Positions 1-11,699 of a stretch of 64,000 bases of DNA are shown one piece after another. The notes beneath the pieces were generated by a model. The model was given only the letters and a program-made list of their open reading frames with translations. It was not told the DNA's origin and did no database searches. The position numbers were made by a program, and so were the translations under genes. Each line of letters opens with the position of its first letter. Within the stretch, counting starts at the first letter, position 1. Source of the stretch: Hydractinia symbiolongicarpus (taxonomy: Eukaryota; Cnidaria; Hydrozoa; Anthoathecata; Hydractiniidae); the NCBI RefSeq assembly GCF_029227915.1, contig NC_079880.1, forward strand, positions 26,221,501 through 26,285,500, read 5' to 3'.

Positions 1-74
1 TTATCACAATGTTGCATCGCTATTAACAGTAAAACCATTGACTGCGGGACTTAATAGAACTGATTTTAGACTTT

Positions 75-89
75 GACCTTATAAAGGTC
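75..89. repeat. Inverted repeat GACCTT-ATA-AAGGTC in shortened monomers (example)
   Basis: Six-base perfect arms lie directly beside the ~144-bp deletion junction of class E monomers. Full-length relatives (near 3,511 and 5,366) have the dyad too; monomers near 46,300-55,140 have a GACCTTGTAAAGGTC or GACCTTGTGAAGGTC version with the arms still paired. Confidence 0.65.
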
Positions 90-395
90 ATCACGTTAGC
101 AAGCGCTGAAGAAATAGAGACATTTTCAAAAAGTGAATTTCATTGACTTTCTAGCCGTATCAATCCGTTTGATTTGCAACGGTTCCGTCACATATTCGTA
201 CCAACATGTATTTAGCGATGTTTTTGACATGTTATTAGGTTGCATCGCTTTTAACAGTGAAATGATTGACTGTGGGACTTAATTGAACTGATTATACACG
301 TTGAACTTATAAATGTGATAAATGAGACAATTGGACTCCAAAAAATACATTCTTCTTAATTTGACATGATTGCTTGAACTCAACGATTTCACTGG

Positions 396-410
396 GCGCT
401 GTGATAGCGC
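396..410. repeat. Dyad GCGCT-GTGAT-AGCGC inside monomers (example)
   Basis: Five-base arms surround a five-base loop. The dyad recurs at the same phase in most monomers of classes A, B, D and relatives; the loop varies (GTGAT or GTGGT) while the arms stay intact. Class C monomers (GCACTGTGGAAGCGT) break it. It could bind a dimeric protein, but shared descent alone would also conserve it. Confidence 0.6.
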
Positions 411-841
411 TTTAGTAAAAAATGTAGATAAATAAGTCATTTTTTACTGTGGGACCAATCCTAGCCGTTAGCTTGCCGTGAAGAAATAGAAATATTTACA
501 GAAACTAAATTTCATTGGTTTTCTAGCGGTATCAATCCGTTTGAGTTACAACGGTTGCATCACATATTCGTACCAACATGTATTAAGCGATATTTTTCCG
601 ATATTACTAGGTTGCATCGCTTTTAACAGTGAAACGATTGAATGTGGGACTTAATTGAACTGCTTTGGACTTTGACCTTATGAATGTAATAAAAGAGACA
701 ACTGAACTCCAAGAAATAATATACTTCTTAATATGACATGATTGCTTGAACTCAACAATTACACTTGGCGCTGTGGTAGCGCTTTATTTAAAAATGTAGA
801 TAAATAAGTCATTTTTTACTGTGGGACCAATCCTAGCCGTT

Positions 842-851
842 AGCGCGCGCT
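842..851. repeat. Palindrome AGCGCGCGCT inside monomers (example)
   Basis: This perfect 10-base palindrome occurs between CCGTT and GAAGAAATAG in many monomers. Other classes replace it with GCTCGCCGTG, GCGCGTGCTG or GCGCGCCCTG, so it is a class marker and is not universal. Confidence 0.6.
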
Positions 852-984
852 GAAGAAATAGAGACATTTTCAAAAACTACATTTCATTGACTTTCTAACG
901 GTATCAATGCGTTTGAGTTACAAAGTTTGCGTCAAGTATTCGTACCAACATGTATTTAGAGATTTGTTTCCGATATTACTAGGT

Positions 985-1357
985 TGCATCGCTTTTAACA
1001 GTGAAACGATTGACTGTGGGACTTAATTGAACTGATTTTATACTTTGACCTTATGAATGTGGTATATGAGACAACTGGACTCCAAGAAATAACATTCTAC
1101 TTAATTTGACATGATTGCCGGAACTCAACGATTACACTGGGCACTGTGGAAGCGTTTCATTCAAAAATTTGGATAAATAAGTCATTCTTTACCGTGGTAC
1201 CAATCCTTGCCGTTTGCTCGCGCTGAAGAAATAAAGACAGTTTCAAAAACTACATTTCATTGACTTTCTAACGGTATCAATCCGTTTCAGTTACAACAGT
1301 TGCGTCAAGGATTCGTACCAACATGTATTTAGCGATATTTTTGACATGTTATTAGGT
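985..1357 (+). repeat. Representative satellite monomer, class C
   Basis: Type example of the class with TTTATACTTTGACCTTATG, GTGGTATATGAGACAACTGG, GATTGCCGGAACTCAACG, GCACTGTGGAAGCGTTTC, TCATTCTTTACCGTGGTACC and GTTTGCTCGCGCTGAAG. It is preceded by an AGAGATTTGTTTCCGATATT end rather than AGCGATATTTTT. The class breaks the GCGCT/AGCGC dyad seen in most other monomers. Further examples start near 10,613, 15,505 and 17,224. Confidence 0.85.
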
Positions 1358-1730
1358 TGCATCGCTTTCAACAGTGAAACGATTGACTGTGGGACTTAAT
1401 TGAACTGATTATACACGTTGAACTTATAAATGTGATAAATGAGACAATTGGACTCCAAGAAATTACATTCTTCTTAATTTGACATGATTGCTTGAACTCA
1501 ACGATTACACTGGGCGCTGTGATAGCGCTTTAGTAAAAAATGCAGATAAATAAGTCATTTTTTACTGTGGGACCAATCCTAGCCGTTAGCTCGCCGTGAA
1601 GAAATAGAGATATTTCCAGAAACTGAATTTCATTGGTTTTCTAGCGGTATCAATCCGTTTGAGTTACAACTGTTGCGCCACATATTCTTACCAACATGTA
1701 TTTAGCGATATTTTTCCGATGTTACTACGT
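1358..1730 (+). repeat. Representative satellite monomer, class A
   Basis: Type example of a monomer class recognised by GATTATACACGTTGAAC after the conserved GGGACTTAATTGAACT, by GCGCTTTAGTAAAAAATG in place of the A-run, by TAGCTCGCCGTGAAG, and by GAAACTGAATTTCATTGG. It is usually preceded by a TTTTTGACATGTTATTAGG end. The class recurs throughout the left block (for example near 241, 2331, 11735, 13455, 22446 and 34436), often after a class C or a shortened monomer. It was not noticed to the right of about 44.6 kb. Confidence 0.85.
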
Positions 1731-2703
1731 TGCATCGCTTTTAGCAGTGAAACGATTGACTGTGGGACTTAATTGAACTGATTTTATACTTTGACCTTAT
1801 GAATGTGGTATATTAGACAACTGGACTCCAAGAAATAACATTCTACTTAATTTGACATGATTGCCGGAACTCAACGATTACACTGGCGCTGTGATAGCGC
1901 TTTAGTAAAAAATGTAGATAAATAAGTCATTTTTTACTGTGGGACCAATCTTAGCCGTTAGCGCGCGCTGAAGAAATAGAGACCGTTACAAAAACTACAT
2001 TTTATTGCCTATCTAACGGTATCAGTCCGTTGGAGTTAAAACTGTTGCGTCACATATTGGTACCAACATGTATTTAGCGATATGTTTCTGTTATCACAAT
2101 GTTGCATCGCTATTAACAGTAAAACCATTGACTGCGGGACTTAATAGAATTGATTTTAGACTTTGACCTTATAAAGGTCATCACGTTAGCAAGCGCTGAA
2201 GAAATAGAGACATTTTCAAAAAGTGAATTTCATTGACTTTCTAGCGGTATCAATCCGCTTGATTTGCAACGGTTCCGTCACATATTCGTACCAACATATA
2301 TTTAGCGATATTTTTGACATGTTACTAGGTTGCATCGCTTTTAACAGTGAAACGATTGACTGTGGGACTTAATTGAACTGATTATACACGTTGAACTTAT
2401 AAATGTGATAAATGAGACAATTGGACTCCAAGAAATTACATTCTTCTTAATTTGACATGATTGCTTGAACTCAACGATTACACTGGGCGCTGTGATAGCG
2501 CTTTAGTAAAAAATGTAGATAAATAAGTCATTTTTTACTGTGGGACCAATCCTAGCCGTTAGCTTGCCGTGAAGAAATAGAGATATTTACAGAAACTAAA
2601 TTTCATTGGTTTTCTAGCGGTATCAATCCGTTTGAGTTACAACGGTTGCATCACATATTCGTACCAACATGTATTAAGCGATATTTTTCCGATATTACTA
2701 GGT

Positions 2704-3075
2704 TGCATCGCTTTTAACAGTGAAACGATTGAGTGTGGGACTTAATTGAACTGCTTTGGACTTTGACCTTATGAATGTAATAAATGAGACAACTGAACTA
2801 CAAGAAATAATATACTTCTTAATTTGACATGATTGCTTGAACTCAACAATTACACTTGGCGCTGTGGTAGCGCTTTATTTAAAAATGTAGATAAATAAGT
2901 CATTTTTTACTGTGGGACCAATCCTAGCCGTTAGCGCGTGCTGAAGAAATAGAGACATTTTCAGAAGGTGCATTTCATTGACTTTCTACCGGTATCAAAC
3001 CGTTTGAGTTACAACGGTTGCGTCACATATTCGTACGAACATGTATTAAGCGATATTCTTCCGATGTTACTAGGT
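2704..3075 (+). repeat. Representative satellite monomer, class B
   Basis: Type example of the class with CTGCTTTGGACTTTGACC, ATGAATGTAATAAATGAG, GAGACAACTGAACT, GCGCTTTATTTAAAAATG, GCGTGCTGAAG and the TCTACCGGTATCAAACCG stretch. In the HORs it usually follows class A. Sub-variants replace TTGGAC with TGGGAC or TCGGAC (for example near 32,248 and 37,471), which lets copies of higher-order units be matched. Confidence 0.85.
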
Positions 3076-4399
3076 TGCATCACTTTTAACAGTGAAACGA
3101 TTGACTGTGGGACTTAATTTAACTGATTTTAGACTTTGAACTTATAAATGTGATAAATGAGACAATTGTACTCCAAGAAATAACGTTCTTCTTAATTTTA
3201 CATGATTGCTTGAACTCAACGATTACACTGGCGCTGTGATAGCGCTTTATGAAAAAAAAATAGATAAATAAGTCATTTTTTACCGTGGGACCAATCCTAG
3301 CCGTTAGCGCACGCTGAAGAAATAGAGAACGTTTTAAAAACTACATTTTATTGCCTATCTAACGGTATCAGTCCGTTGGAGTTACAACTGTTGCGTCACA
3401 TATTGGTACCAACATGTATTTAGCGATATGTTTCTGTTATCACAATGTTGCATCGCTATTAACAGTAAAACGATTGACTTTGGGACTTAATGGAACTGAT
3501 TTTAGACTTTGACCTTATAAAGGTCATCACTGAGACAATTGGACTCCAAGAAATAACATTCTACTTAATTTGACATGATTGCTTGAACTCAAAGATTACA
3601 CTGGGCGCTGTGGTAGCGCTTTATTTAAAAATGTAGATAAATTAGTCATTTTTTACTGTGGGACCAATCCTAGCCGTTAGCGCGCGCTGAAGAAATAGAG
3701 ACATTTTCAAAAACTACATTTCATTGACTTTCTAACGGTATCAATGCGTTTGAGTTACAACGTTTGCGTCAAGTATTCGTACCAACATGTATTTAGAGAT
3801 TTGTTTCCGATATTACTAGGTTGCATCGCTATTAACAGTAAAACGATTGACTTTGGGACTTAATTGAACTGATTATACACGTTGAACTTATAAATGTGAT
3901 AAATGAGACAATTGGACTCCAAGAAATTACATTCTTCTTAATTTGACATGATTGTCTGAACTCAACGATTACACTGGGCGCTGTGATAGTGCTTTAGTAA
4001 AAAATGTAGATAAATAAGTCATTTTTTACTGTGGGACCAATCCTAGCCGTTAGCTCGCCGTGAAGAAATAGAAATATTTACAGAAACTAAATTTCATTGG
4101 TTTTCTAGCGGTATCAATCCGTTTGAGTTACAACTGTTGCGCCACATATTCTTACCAACATGTATTTAGCGATATTTTTCCGATGTTACTAGGTTGCATC
4201 GCTTTTAACAGTGAAACGATTGACTGTGGGACTTAATTGAACTGATTTTAGACTTTGAACTTATAAATGTGATAAAAGAGACAATTGGACTCAAAAAAAT
4301 AACATTCTTCTTAATTTGACATGATCGCTTGAACTCAGCGATTACACTGGCGCTGTGATAGCGCTTTATTAAAAAAAAATAGATAAATAAGTCATTTTT

Positions 4400-7312
4400 T
4401 ACTGTGGGACCAATCCTAGCCGTTAGCTCGCCGTGAAGAGATAGAAATATTTACAAAAACTAAATTTCATTGGTTTTCTAGCGGTATCAATCCGTTTGAG
4501 TTACAACGGTTGCATCACATATTCGTACCAACATGTATTAAGCGATATTTTTCCGATATTACTAGGTTGCATCGCTTTTAACAGTGAAACGATTGACTGT
4601 GGGACTTAATTGAACTGCTTTGGACTTTGACTTTATGAATGTAATAAATGAGACAACTGAACTCCAAGAAATAATATACTTCTTAATTTGACATGATTGC
4701 TTGAACTCAACAATTACACTTGGCGCTGTGGTAGCGCTTTATTTAAAAATGTAGATAAATAAGTCATTTTTTACTGTGGGACCAATCCTAGCCGTTAGCA
4801 TGTGCTGAAGAAATAGAGCCATTTTCAGAAAGTGCATTTCATTGACTTTCTACCGGTATCAAACCGTTTGAGTTACAACGGTTGCGTCACATATTCGTAC
4901 GAACATGTATTAAGCGATATTTTTCCGATATTACTAGGTTGCATCGCTTTTAACAGTGAATCGATTGACTGTGGGACTTACTTGGACTGCTTGGGACTTT
5001 GACCTTATGAATGTAATAAATGAGACAACTGAACTCCAAGAAATAATAATCTTTTTAATTTGACATGATTGCTTGAACTCAAAGATTTCACTGGGCTCAG
5101 TGGTAGCGCTTTATTTAAAAATGTAGATAAATTAGTCATTTTTTACTGTGGGACCAATTCTAGCCGTTAGCGCGCGCTGAAGAAATAGAGACATTTTCAA
5201 AAACTACATTTCATTGACTTTCTAACGGTATCAATGCGTTTGAGTTACAACGTTTGCGTCAAGTATTCGTACCAACATGTATTTAGAGATTTGTTTCCGA
5301 TATTACCAGGTTGCATCGTTATTAACAGTAAAACAATTGACTTTGGGACTTAATGGAACTGATTTTAGACTTTGACCTTATAAAGGTCATCACTGAGACA
5401 ATTGGACTCCAAGAAATAACATTCTACTTAATTTGACATGATTGCTTGAACTCAACAATTACACTTGTCGCTGTGGTAGCGCTTTATTTAAAAATGTAGA
5501 TAAATAAGTCATTTTTTACTGTGGGACCAATCCTAGCCGTAAGCGCGTGCTGAAGAAATAGAGACATTTTCAGAAAGTGCATTTCATTGACTTTCTACCG
5601 GTATCAAACCGTTTGAGTTACAACGGTTGCGTCACATATTCGTACGAACATGTATTAAGCGATATTTTTCCGATATTACTAGGTTGCATCGCTTTTAACA
5701 GTGAAACGATTGACTGTGCGACTTAATTGGACTGCTTGGGACTTTGACTTTATGAATGTAATAAATGAGACAGTTGAACTCCAAGAAATAATATTCTTTT
5801 TAATTTGACATGATTGCTTGAACTCAAAGATTTCACTGGGCGCTGTGGTAGCGCTTTATTTAAAAATGTATATAAATTAGTCATTTTTTACTGTGGGACC
5901 AATCCTAGCCGTTAGCGCGCGCTGAAGAAATAGAGACATTTTCAAAAAATAGATTTCATTGACTTTCTAACGGTATCAATGCGTTTGAGTTACAACGTTT
6001 GCGTCAAGTATTCGTACCAACATGTATTTAGCGATATTTTTGACATGTTTCTAGGTTGCATCACTTTTAACAGTGAAACGATTGACTGTGGGACTTAATT
6101 GAACTGATTATACACGTTGAACTTATAAATGTGATAAATGAGACAATTGGACTCCAAGAAATTACATTCTTCTAAGTTTGACATGATTGCTTGAACTCAA
6201 CGATTACACTGGGCGCTGTGATAGCGCTTTAGTAAAAAATGTAGATTAATAAGTCATTTTTTACTGTGGGACCAATCCTAGCCGTTAGCTCGCCGTGAAG
6301 AAATAGAAATATTTACAGAAACTAAATTTCATTGGTTTTCTAGCGGTATCAATCCGTTTGAGTAACAACGGTTGCATCACATATTCGTACCAACATGTAT
6401 TAAGCGATATTTTTCCGATATTAATAGGTTGCATCGCTTTTAACAGTGAAACGATTGACTGTGGGACTTAGTTGAACTGCTTTGGACTTAGACCTTATGA
6501 ATGTAATAAATGAGACAACTGAACTCCAAGAAATAATATACTTCTTAATTTGACATGATTGTTTGAACTCAACAACTACACTTGGCGCTGTGGTAGCGCT
6601 TTATTTAAAAATGTAGATAAATAAGTCATTTTTTACTGTGGGACCAATCCTAGCCGTTAGCACGTGCTGAAGAAATAGAGCCATTTTCAGAAAGTGCATT
6701 TCATTGACTTTCTACCGGTATCAAACCGTTTGAGTTACAACGGTTGCGTCACATATTCGTACGAACATGTATTAAGCGATATTTTTCCGATATTACTAGG
6801 TTGCATCGCTTTTAACAGTGAATCGATTGACTGTGGGACTTACTTGGACTGCTTGGGACTTTGACCTTATGAATGTAATAAATGAGACAACTGAACTCCA
6901 AGAAATAATAATCTTTTTAATTTGACATGATTGCTTGAACTCAAAGATTTCACTGGGCTCAGTGGTAGCGCTTTATTTAAAAATGTAGATAAATTAGTCA
7001 TTTTTTACTGTGGGACCAATTCTAGCCGTTAGCGCGCGCTGAAGAAATAGAGACATTTTCAAAAACTACATTTCATTGACTTTCTAACGGTATCAATGCG
7101 TTTGAGTTACAACGTTTGCGTCAAGTATTCGTACCAACATGTATTTAGAGATTTGTTTCCGATATTACCAGGTTGCATCGTTATTAACAGTAAAACAATT
7201 GACTTTGGGACTTAATGGAACTGATTTTAGACTTTGACCTTATAAAGGTCATCACTGAGACAATTGGACTCCAAGAAATAACATTCTACTTAATTTGACA
7301 TGATTGCTTGAA
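4400..7312 (+). repeat. Higher-order duplication, five-monomer step of 1,862 bp
   Basis: Rare markers recur at a spacing of 1,862 bp: GAGCCATTTTCAG near 4,818 and 6,680, CACTGGGCTCAGTGGTAGC near 5,089 and 6,951, and CCAATTCTAGCCG near 5,154 and 7,016. The region of about 4,400-5,450 therefore matches about 6,260-7,312 nearly base for base, including private variants absent elsewhere. This indicates a recent block duplication of five monomers. Confidence 0.85.
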
Positions 7313-7548
7313 CTCAAAGATTACACTGGGCGCTGTGGTAGCGCTTTATTTAAAAATGTAGATAAATAAAAATCATCTTTTACTGTGGGACCAATCCTAG
7401 GCGTTAGCGCGCGCTGAAGAAATAGAGACATTTTCAAAAAGTGCATTTCATTGACTTTCTAGCGGTATCAATCCGTTTGAGTTACAACTGTTGCGCCACA
7501 TATTCTTACGAACATGTATTTAGCGATATTTTTCCGATGTTACTAGGT

Positions 7549-7921
7549 TGCATCGTTTTTAACAGTGAAACGATTGACTGTGGGACTTAAATGAACTGAT
7601 TTTAGACTTTGAACTTATGAATGTGATAAATGAGACAATTGGACTAAAAAAAATAACATTCTTCTTAACTTGACATGATCGCTTGAACTCAACGATTACA
7701 CTGGCGCTGTGATAGCGCTTTATTAAAAAAAAATAGATAAATAAGTCATTTTTTACTGTGGGACCAATCTTAGCCGTTAGCGTGCGCTGAAGAAATAGAG
7801 ACCGTTTCAAAAACAACATTTTATTGCCTATCTAATGGTATCAGTCCGTTGGAGTTACAACTGTTGCGTCACATATTGGTACCAACATGTATTTAGTGAT
7901 ATGTTTCTGTTATCACAATTT
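7549..7921 (+). repeat. Representative satellite monomer, class D
   Basis: Type example of the class with TTTAGACTTTGAACTTATG, a GACATGATCGCTTGAAC variant, CACTGGCGCTGTGATAGCG (two bases shorter than in class A or B), an A-run after GCGCTTTATT, GAGACCGTTTC, and CAGTCCGTTGGAGTTAC with a TTGGTACC end. It normally precedes the shortened E-type monomer. The longest minus-strand open frames of the array come from this class and its relatives. Confidence 0.85.
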
Positions 7922-8149
7922 TGCATCGCTATTAACAGTAAAACCATTGACTGCGGGACTTAATAGAACTGATTTTAGACTTTGACCTTATAAAGGTCAT
8001 CACGTTAGCAAGCGCTGAAGAAATAGAGACATTTTCAAAAAGTGAATTTCATTGACTTTCTAGCGGTATCAATCCGTTTGATTTGCAACGGTTCCGTCAC
8101 ATATTCGTACCAACATGTATTTAGCGATATTTTTGACATGTTACTAGGT
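7922..8149 (+). repeat. Shortened 228-bp satellite monomer, class E
   Basis: This monomer carries an internal deletion of about 144 bp. The sequence runs GACCTTATAAAGGTC, then ATCACGTTAGCAAGCGC, jumping from the first third of the monomer to the GCTGAAG region. Full-length relatives instead continue ATCACTGAGACAATTGG (for example near 3,529). Other 228-bp copies start at 13, 2103, 9641, 13227, 16250, 23929 and 25647. All share the same junction, so one deletion event was amplified. They are preceded by a TTTCTGTTATCACAATGTTG end. Confidence 0.88.
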
Positions 8150-11100
8150 TGCATCGCTTTTAACAGTGAAATGATTGACTGTGGGACTTAATTAAACTGA
8201 TTATACACGTTGAACTTATAAATGTGATAAATGAGACAATTGGACTCCAAGAAATTACATTCTTCATAATTTGACATGATTGCTTGAACTCAACGATTAC
8301 ACTGGGCGCTGTGATAGCGCTTTAGTAAAAATTGTAGATAAATAAGTCATTTTTTACTGTGGGACCAATCCTAGCCGTTAGCTTGCCGTGAAGAAATAGA
8401 AATATTTACGGAAACTAAATTTCATTGGTTTTCTAGCGGTATCAATCCGTTTGAGTTACAACGGTTGCATTACATATTCGTACCAACATGTATTAAGCGA
8501 TATTTTTCCGATATTACTAGGTTGCATCGCTTTTAACAGTGAAACGATTGACTGTGGGACTTAATTGAACTGCTTTGGACTTTGACCTTATGAATGTAAT
8601 AAATGAGACAACTGAACTCCAAGAAATAATATACTTCTTAATTTGACATGATTGCTTGAACTCAACAATTACACTTGGCGCTGTGGTAGCGCTTTATTTA
8701 AAAATGTAGATAAATAAGTCATTTTTTACTGTGGGACCAATCCTAGCCGTTAGCGCGTGCTGAAGAAATAGAGACATTTTCAGAAAGTGCATTTCATTGA
8801 CTTTCTACCGGTATCAAACCGTTTGAGTTACAACGGTTGCGTCACATATTCGTACGAACATGTATTAAGCGATATTTTTCCGATATTACTAGGTTGCATC
8901 GCTTTTAACAGTGAAACGATTGACTGTGGGACTTAATTGGACTGCTTGGGACTTTGACTTTATGAATGTAATAAATGAGACAATTGAACTCCAAGAAATA
9001 ATATTCTTTTTAATTTGACATGATTGCTTGAACTCAAAGATTTTACTGGGCGCTGTGGTAGCGCTTTATTTAAAAATGTAGATAAATTAGTCATTTTTTA
9101 CTGTGGGACCAATCCTAGGCGTTAGCGCGCGCTGAAGAAATAGAGACATTTTCAAAAACTACATTTCATTGGCTTTCTAACGGTATCAATCCGTTTGAGT
9201 TACAACGTTTGCGTCAAGTATTCGTACCAACATGTATTTAGAGATTTGTTTCCGATATTACTAGGTTGCATCGCTTTTAACAGTGAAACGATTGAATGTG
9301 GGACTTAATTGACCAGATTTTAGACTTTGAACTTATAAATGTGATAAATGAGACAATTGGACTCAAGAAAATAACATTCTTCTTAACTTGACATGATTGC
9401 TTGAACTCAACGATTACACTGGCGCCGTGATAGCGCTTTATTAAAAAAAAATAGATAAATAAGTCATTTTTTACTGTGGGACCAATCTTAGCCGTTAGCG
9501 CGTGCTGAAGAAATAGAGACCGTTTCAAAAACTACATTTCATTGCCTATCTAATGGTATCAGTCCGTTGGAGTTACAACTGTTACCGTCACATATTGGTA
9601 CCAACATGTATTTAGCGATATGTTTCTGTTATCACAATGTTGCAACGCTATTAACAGTAAAACCATTGACTGCGGGACTTAATAGAACTGATTTTAGACT
9701 TTGATCTTATAAAGGTCATCACGTTAGCAAGCGCTGAAGAAATAGAGACATTTTTAAAAAGTGAATTTCATTGACTTTCTAGCGGTATCAATCCGTTTGA
9801 TTTGCAACGGTTCCGTCACATATTCGTACCAACATGTATTTAGCGATATTTTTGACATGTTACTAGGTTGCATCGCTTTTAACAGTGAAATGATTGACTG
9901 TGAGACTTGATTGAACTGATTATACACGTTGAACTTATAAATGTGATAAATGAGACAATTGGACTCCAAGAAATTACATTCTTCTTAATTTGACATGATT
10001 GCTTGAACTCAACGATTACACTGGGCGCTGTGGTAGCGCTTTATTTAAAAATGTAGATAAATAAGTCATTTTTTACTGTGGGACCAATCCTAGCCGTTAG
10101 CGCGTGCTGAAGAAATAGAGACATTTTCAGAAAGTGCATTTCATTGACTTTCTACCGGTATCAAACCGTTTGAGTTACAACGGTTGCGTCACATATTCGT
10201 ACGAACATGTATTAAGCGATATTTTTCCGATATTACTAGGTTGCATCGCTTTTAACAGTGAAACGATTGACTGTGGGACTTAATTGGACTGCTTGGGACT
10301 TTGACTTTATGAATGTAATGAATGAGACAATTGAACTCCAAGAAATAATATTCTTTTTAATTTGACATGATTGCTTGAACTCAAAGATTTTACTGGGCGC
10401 TGTGGTAGCGCTTTATTTAAAAATGTAGATAAATTAGTCTTTTTTTACTGTGGGACCAATCCTAGCCGTTAGCGCGCGCTGAAGAAATAGAGACATTTTC
10501 AAAAACTACATTTCATTGACTTTCTAACGGTATCAATGCGTTTGAGTTACAACGTTTGCGTCAAGTATTCGTACCAACATGTATTTAGAGATTTGTTTCC
10601 GATATTACTAGGTTGCATCGCTTTTAACAGTGAAAAGATTGACTGTGGGACTTAATTGAACTGATTTTATACTTTGACCTTATGAATGTGGTATATGAGA
10701 CAACTGGACTCCAAGAAATAACATTCTACTTAATTTGACATGATTGCCGGAACTCAACGATTACACTGGGCACTGTGGAAGCGTTTCATTCAAAAATTTG
10801 GATAAATAAGTCATTCTTTACCGTGGTACCAATCCTTGCCGTTTGCTCGCGCTGAAGATAAAAAGACAGTTTCAAAAACTACATTTCATTGACTTTCTAA
10901 CGGTATCAATCCGTTTCAGTTACAACAGTTGCGTCAAGGATTCGTACCAACATGTATTTAGCGATATTTTTGACATGTTATTAGGTTGCATCGCTGTCAA
11001 CAGTGAAACGATTGACTGTGGGACTTAATTGAACTGATTATACACGTTGAACTTACAAATGTGATAAATGAGACAATTGGACTCCAAGAAATTACATTCT

Positions 11101-11699
11101 TCTTAATTTGACATGATTGCTTGAACTCAACGATTACACTGGGCGCTGTGATAGCGCTTTAGTAAAAAATGTAGATAAATAAGTCATTTTTTACTGTGGG
11201 ACCAATCCTAGCCGTTAGCTCGCCGTGAAGAAATAGAGATATTTCCAGAAACTGAATCTCATTGGTTTTCTAGCGGTATCAATCCGTTTGAGTTACAACT
11301 GTTACGCCACATATTCTTACCAACATGTATTTAGCGATATTTTTCCGATGTTACTAGGTTGCATCGCTTTTAACAGTGAAACGATTGACTGTGGGACTTA
11401 TTTGAACTGATTTTAGACTTTGAACTTATAAATGTGATAAATGAGACAATTGGACTCAAAAAAATAACATTCTTATTAATTTGACATGATCGCTTGAACT
11501 CAACGATTACACTGGGCACTGTGATAGCGCTTTATTAAAAAAAAAATAGATAAATAAGTCATTTTTTACTGTGGGACCAATCTTAGCCGTTAGCGCGCGC
11601 TGAAGAAATAGAGACCGTTTCAAAAGCTACATTTTATTGCCTATCTAACGGTATCAGTCCGTTGGAGTTACAACTGTTGCGTCACATATTGGTACCAAC

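Larger units (their letters stand above)
1..2090 (+). repeat. Higher-order satellite unit of 2,090 bp (E-A-B-C-A-D-like)
   Basis: The end TTATCACAATGTTGCATCGC occurs at 1 and again at 2,091. Between them lie one 228-bp monomer and five of 372-373 bp, with the class order E, A, B, C, A and a hybrid that starts like C and ends like D. The unit starting at 2,091 has the same E-A-B start but returns to the same end at 3,437 (1,346 bp), so it has fewer monomers. The higher-order arrangement is therefore real but irregular. Confidence 0.8.

Noticed and set aside
9754-11028. Open frames at 9,754-9,969 (minus) and 10,843-11,028 (plus) within the array
   Set aside because: Each covers ordinary satellite sequence in an individual variant monomer and has no equivalent frame in related monomers.
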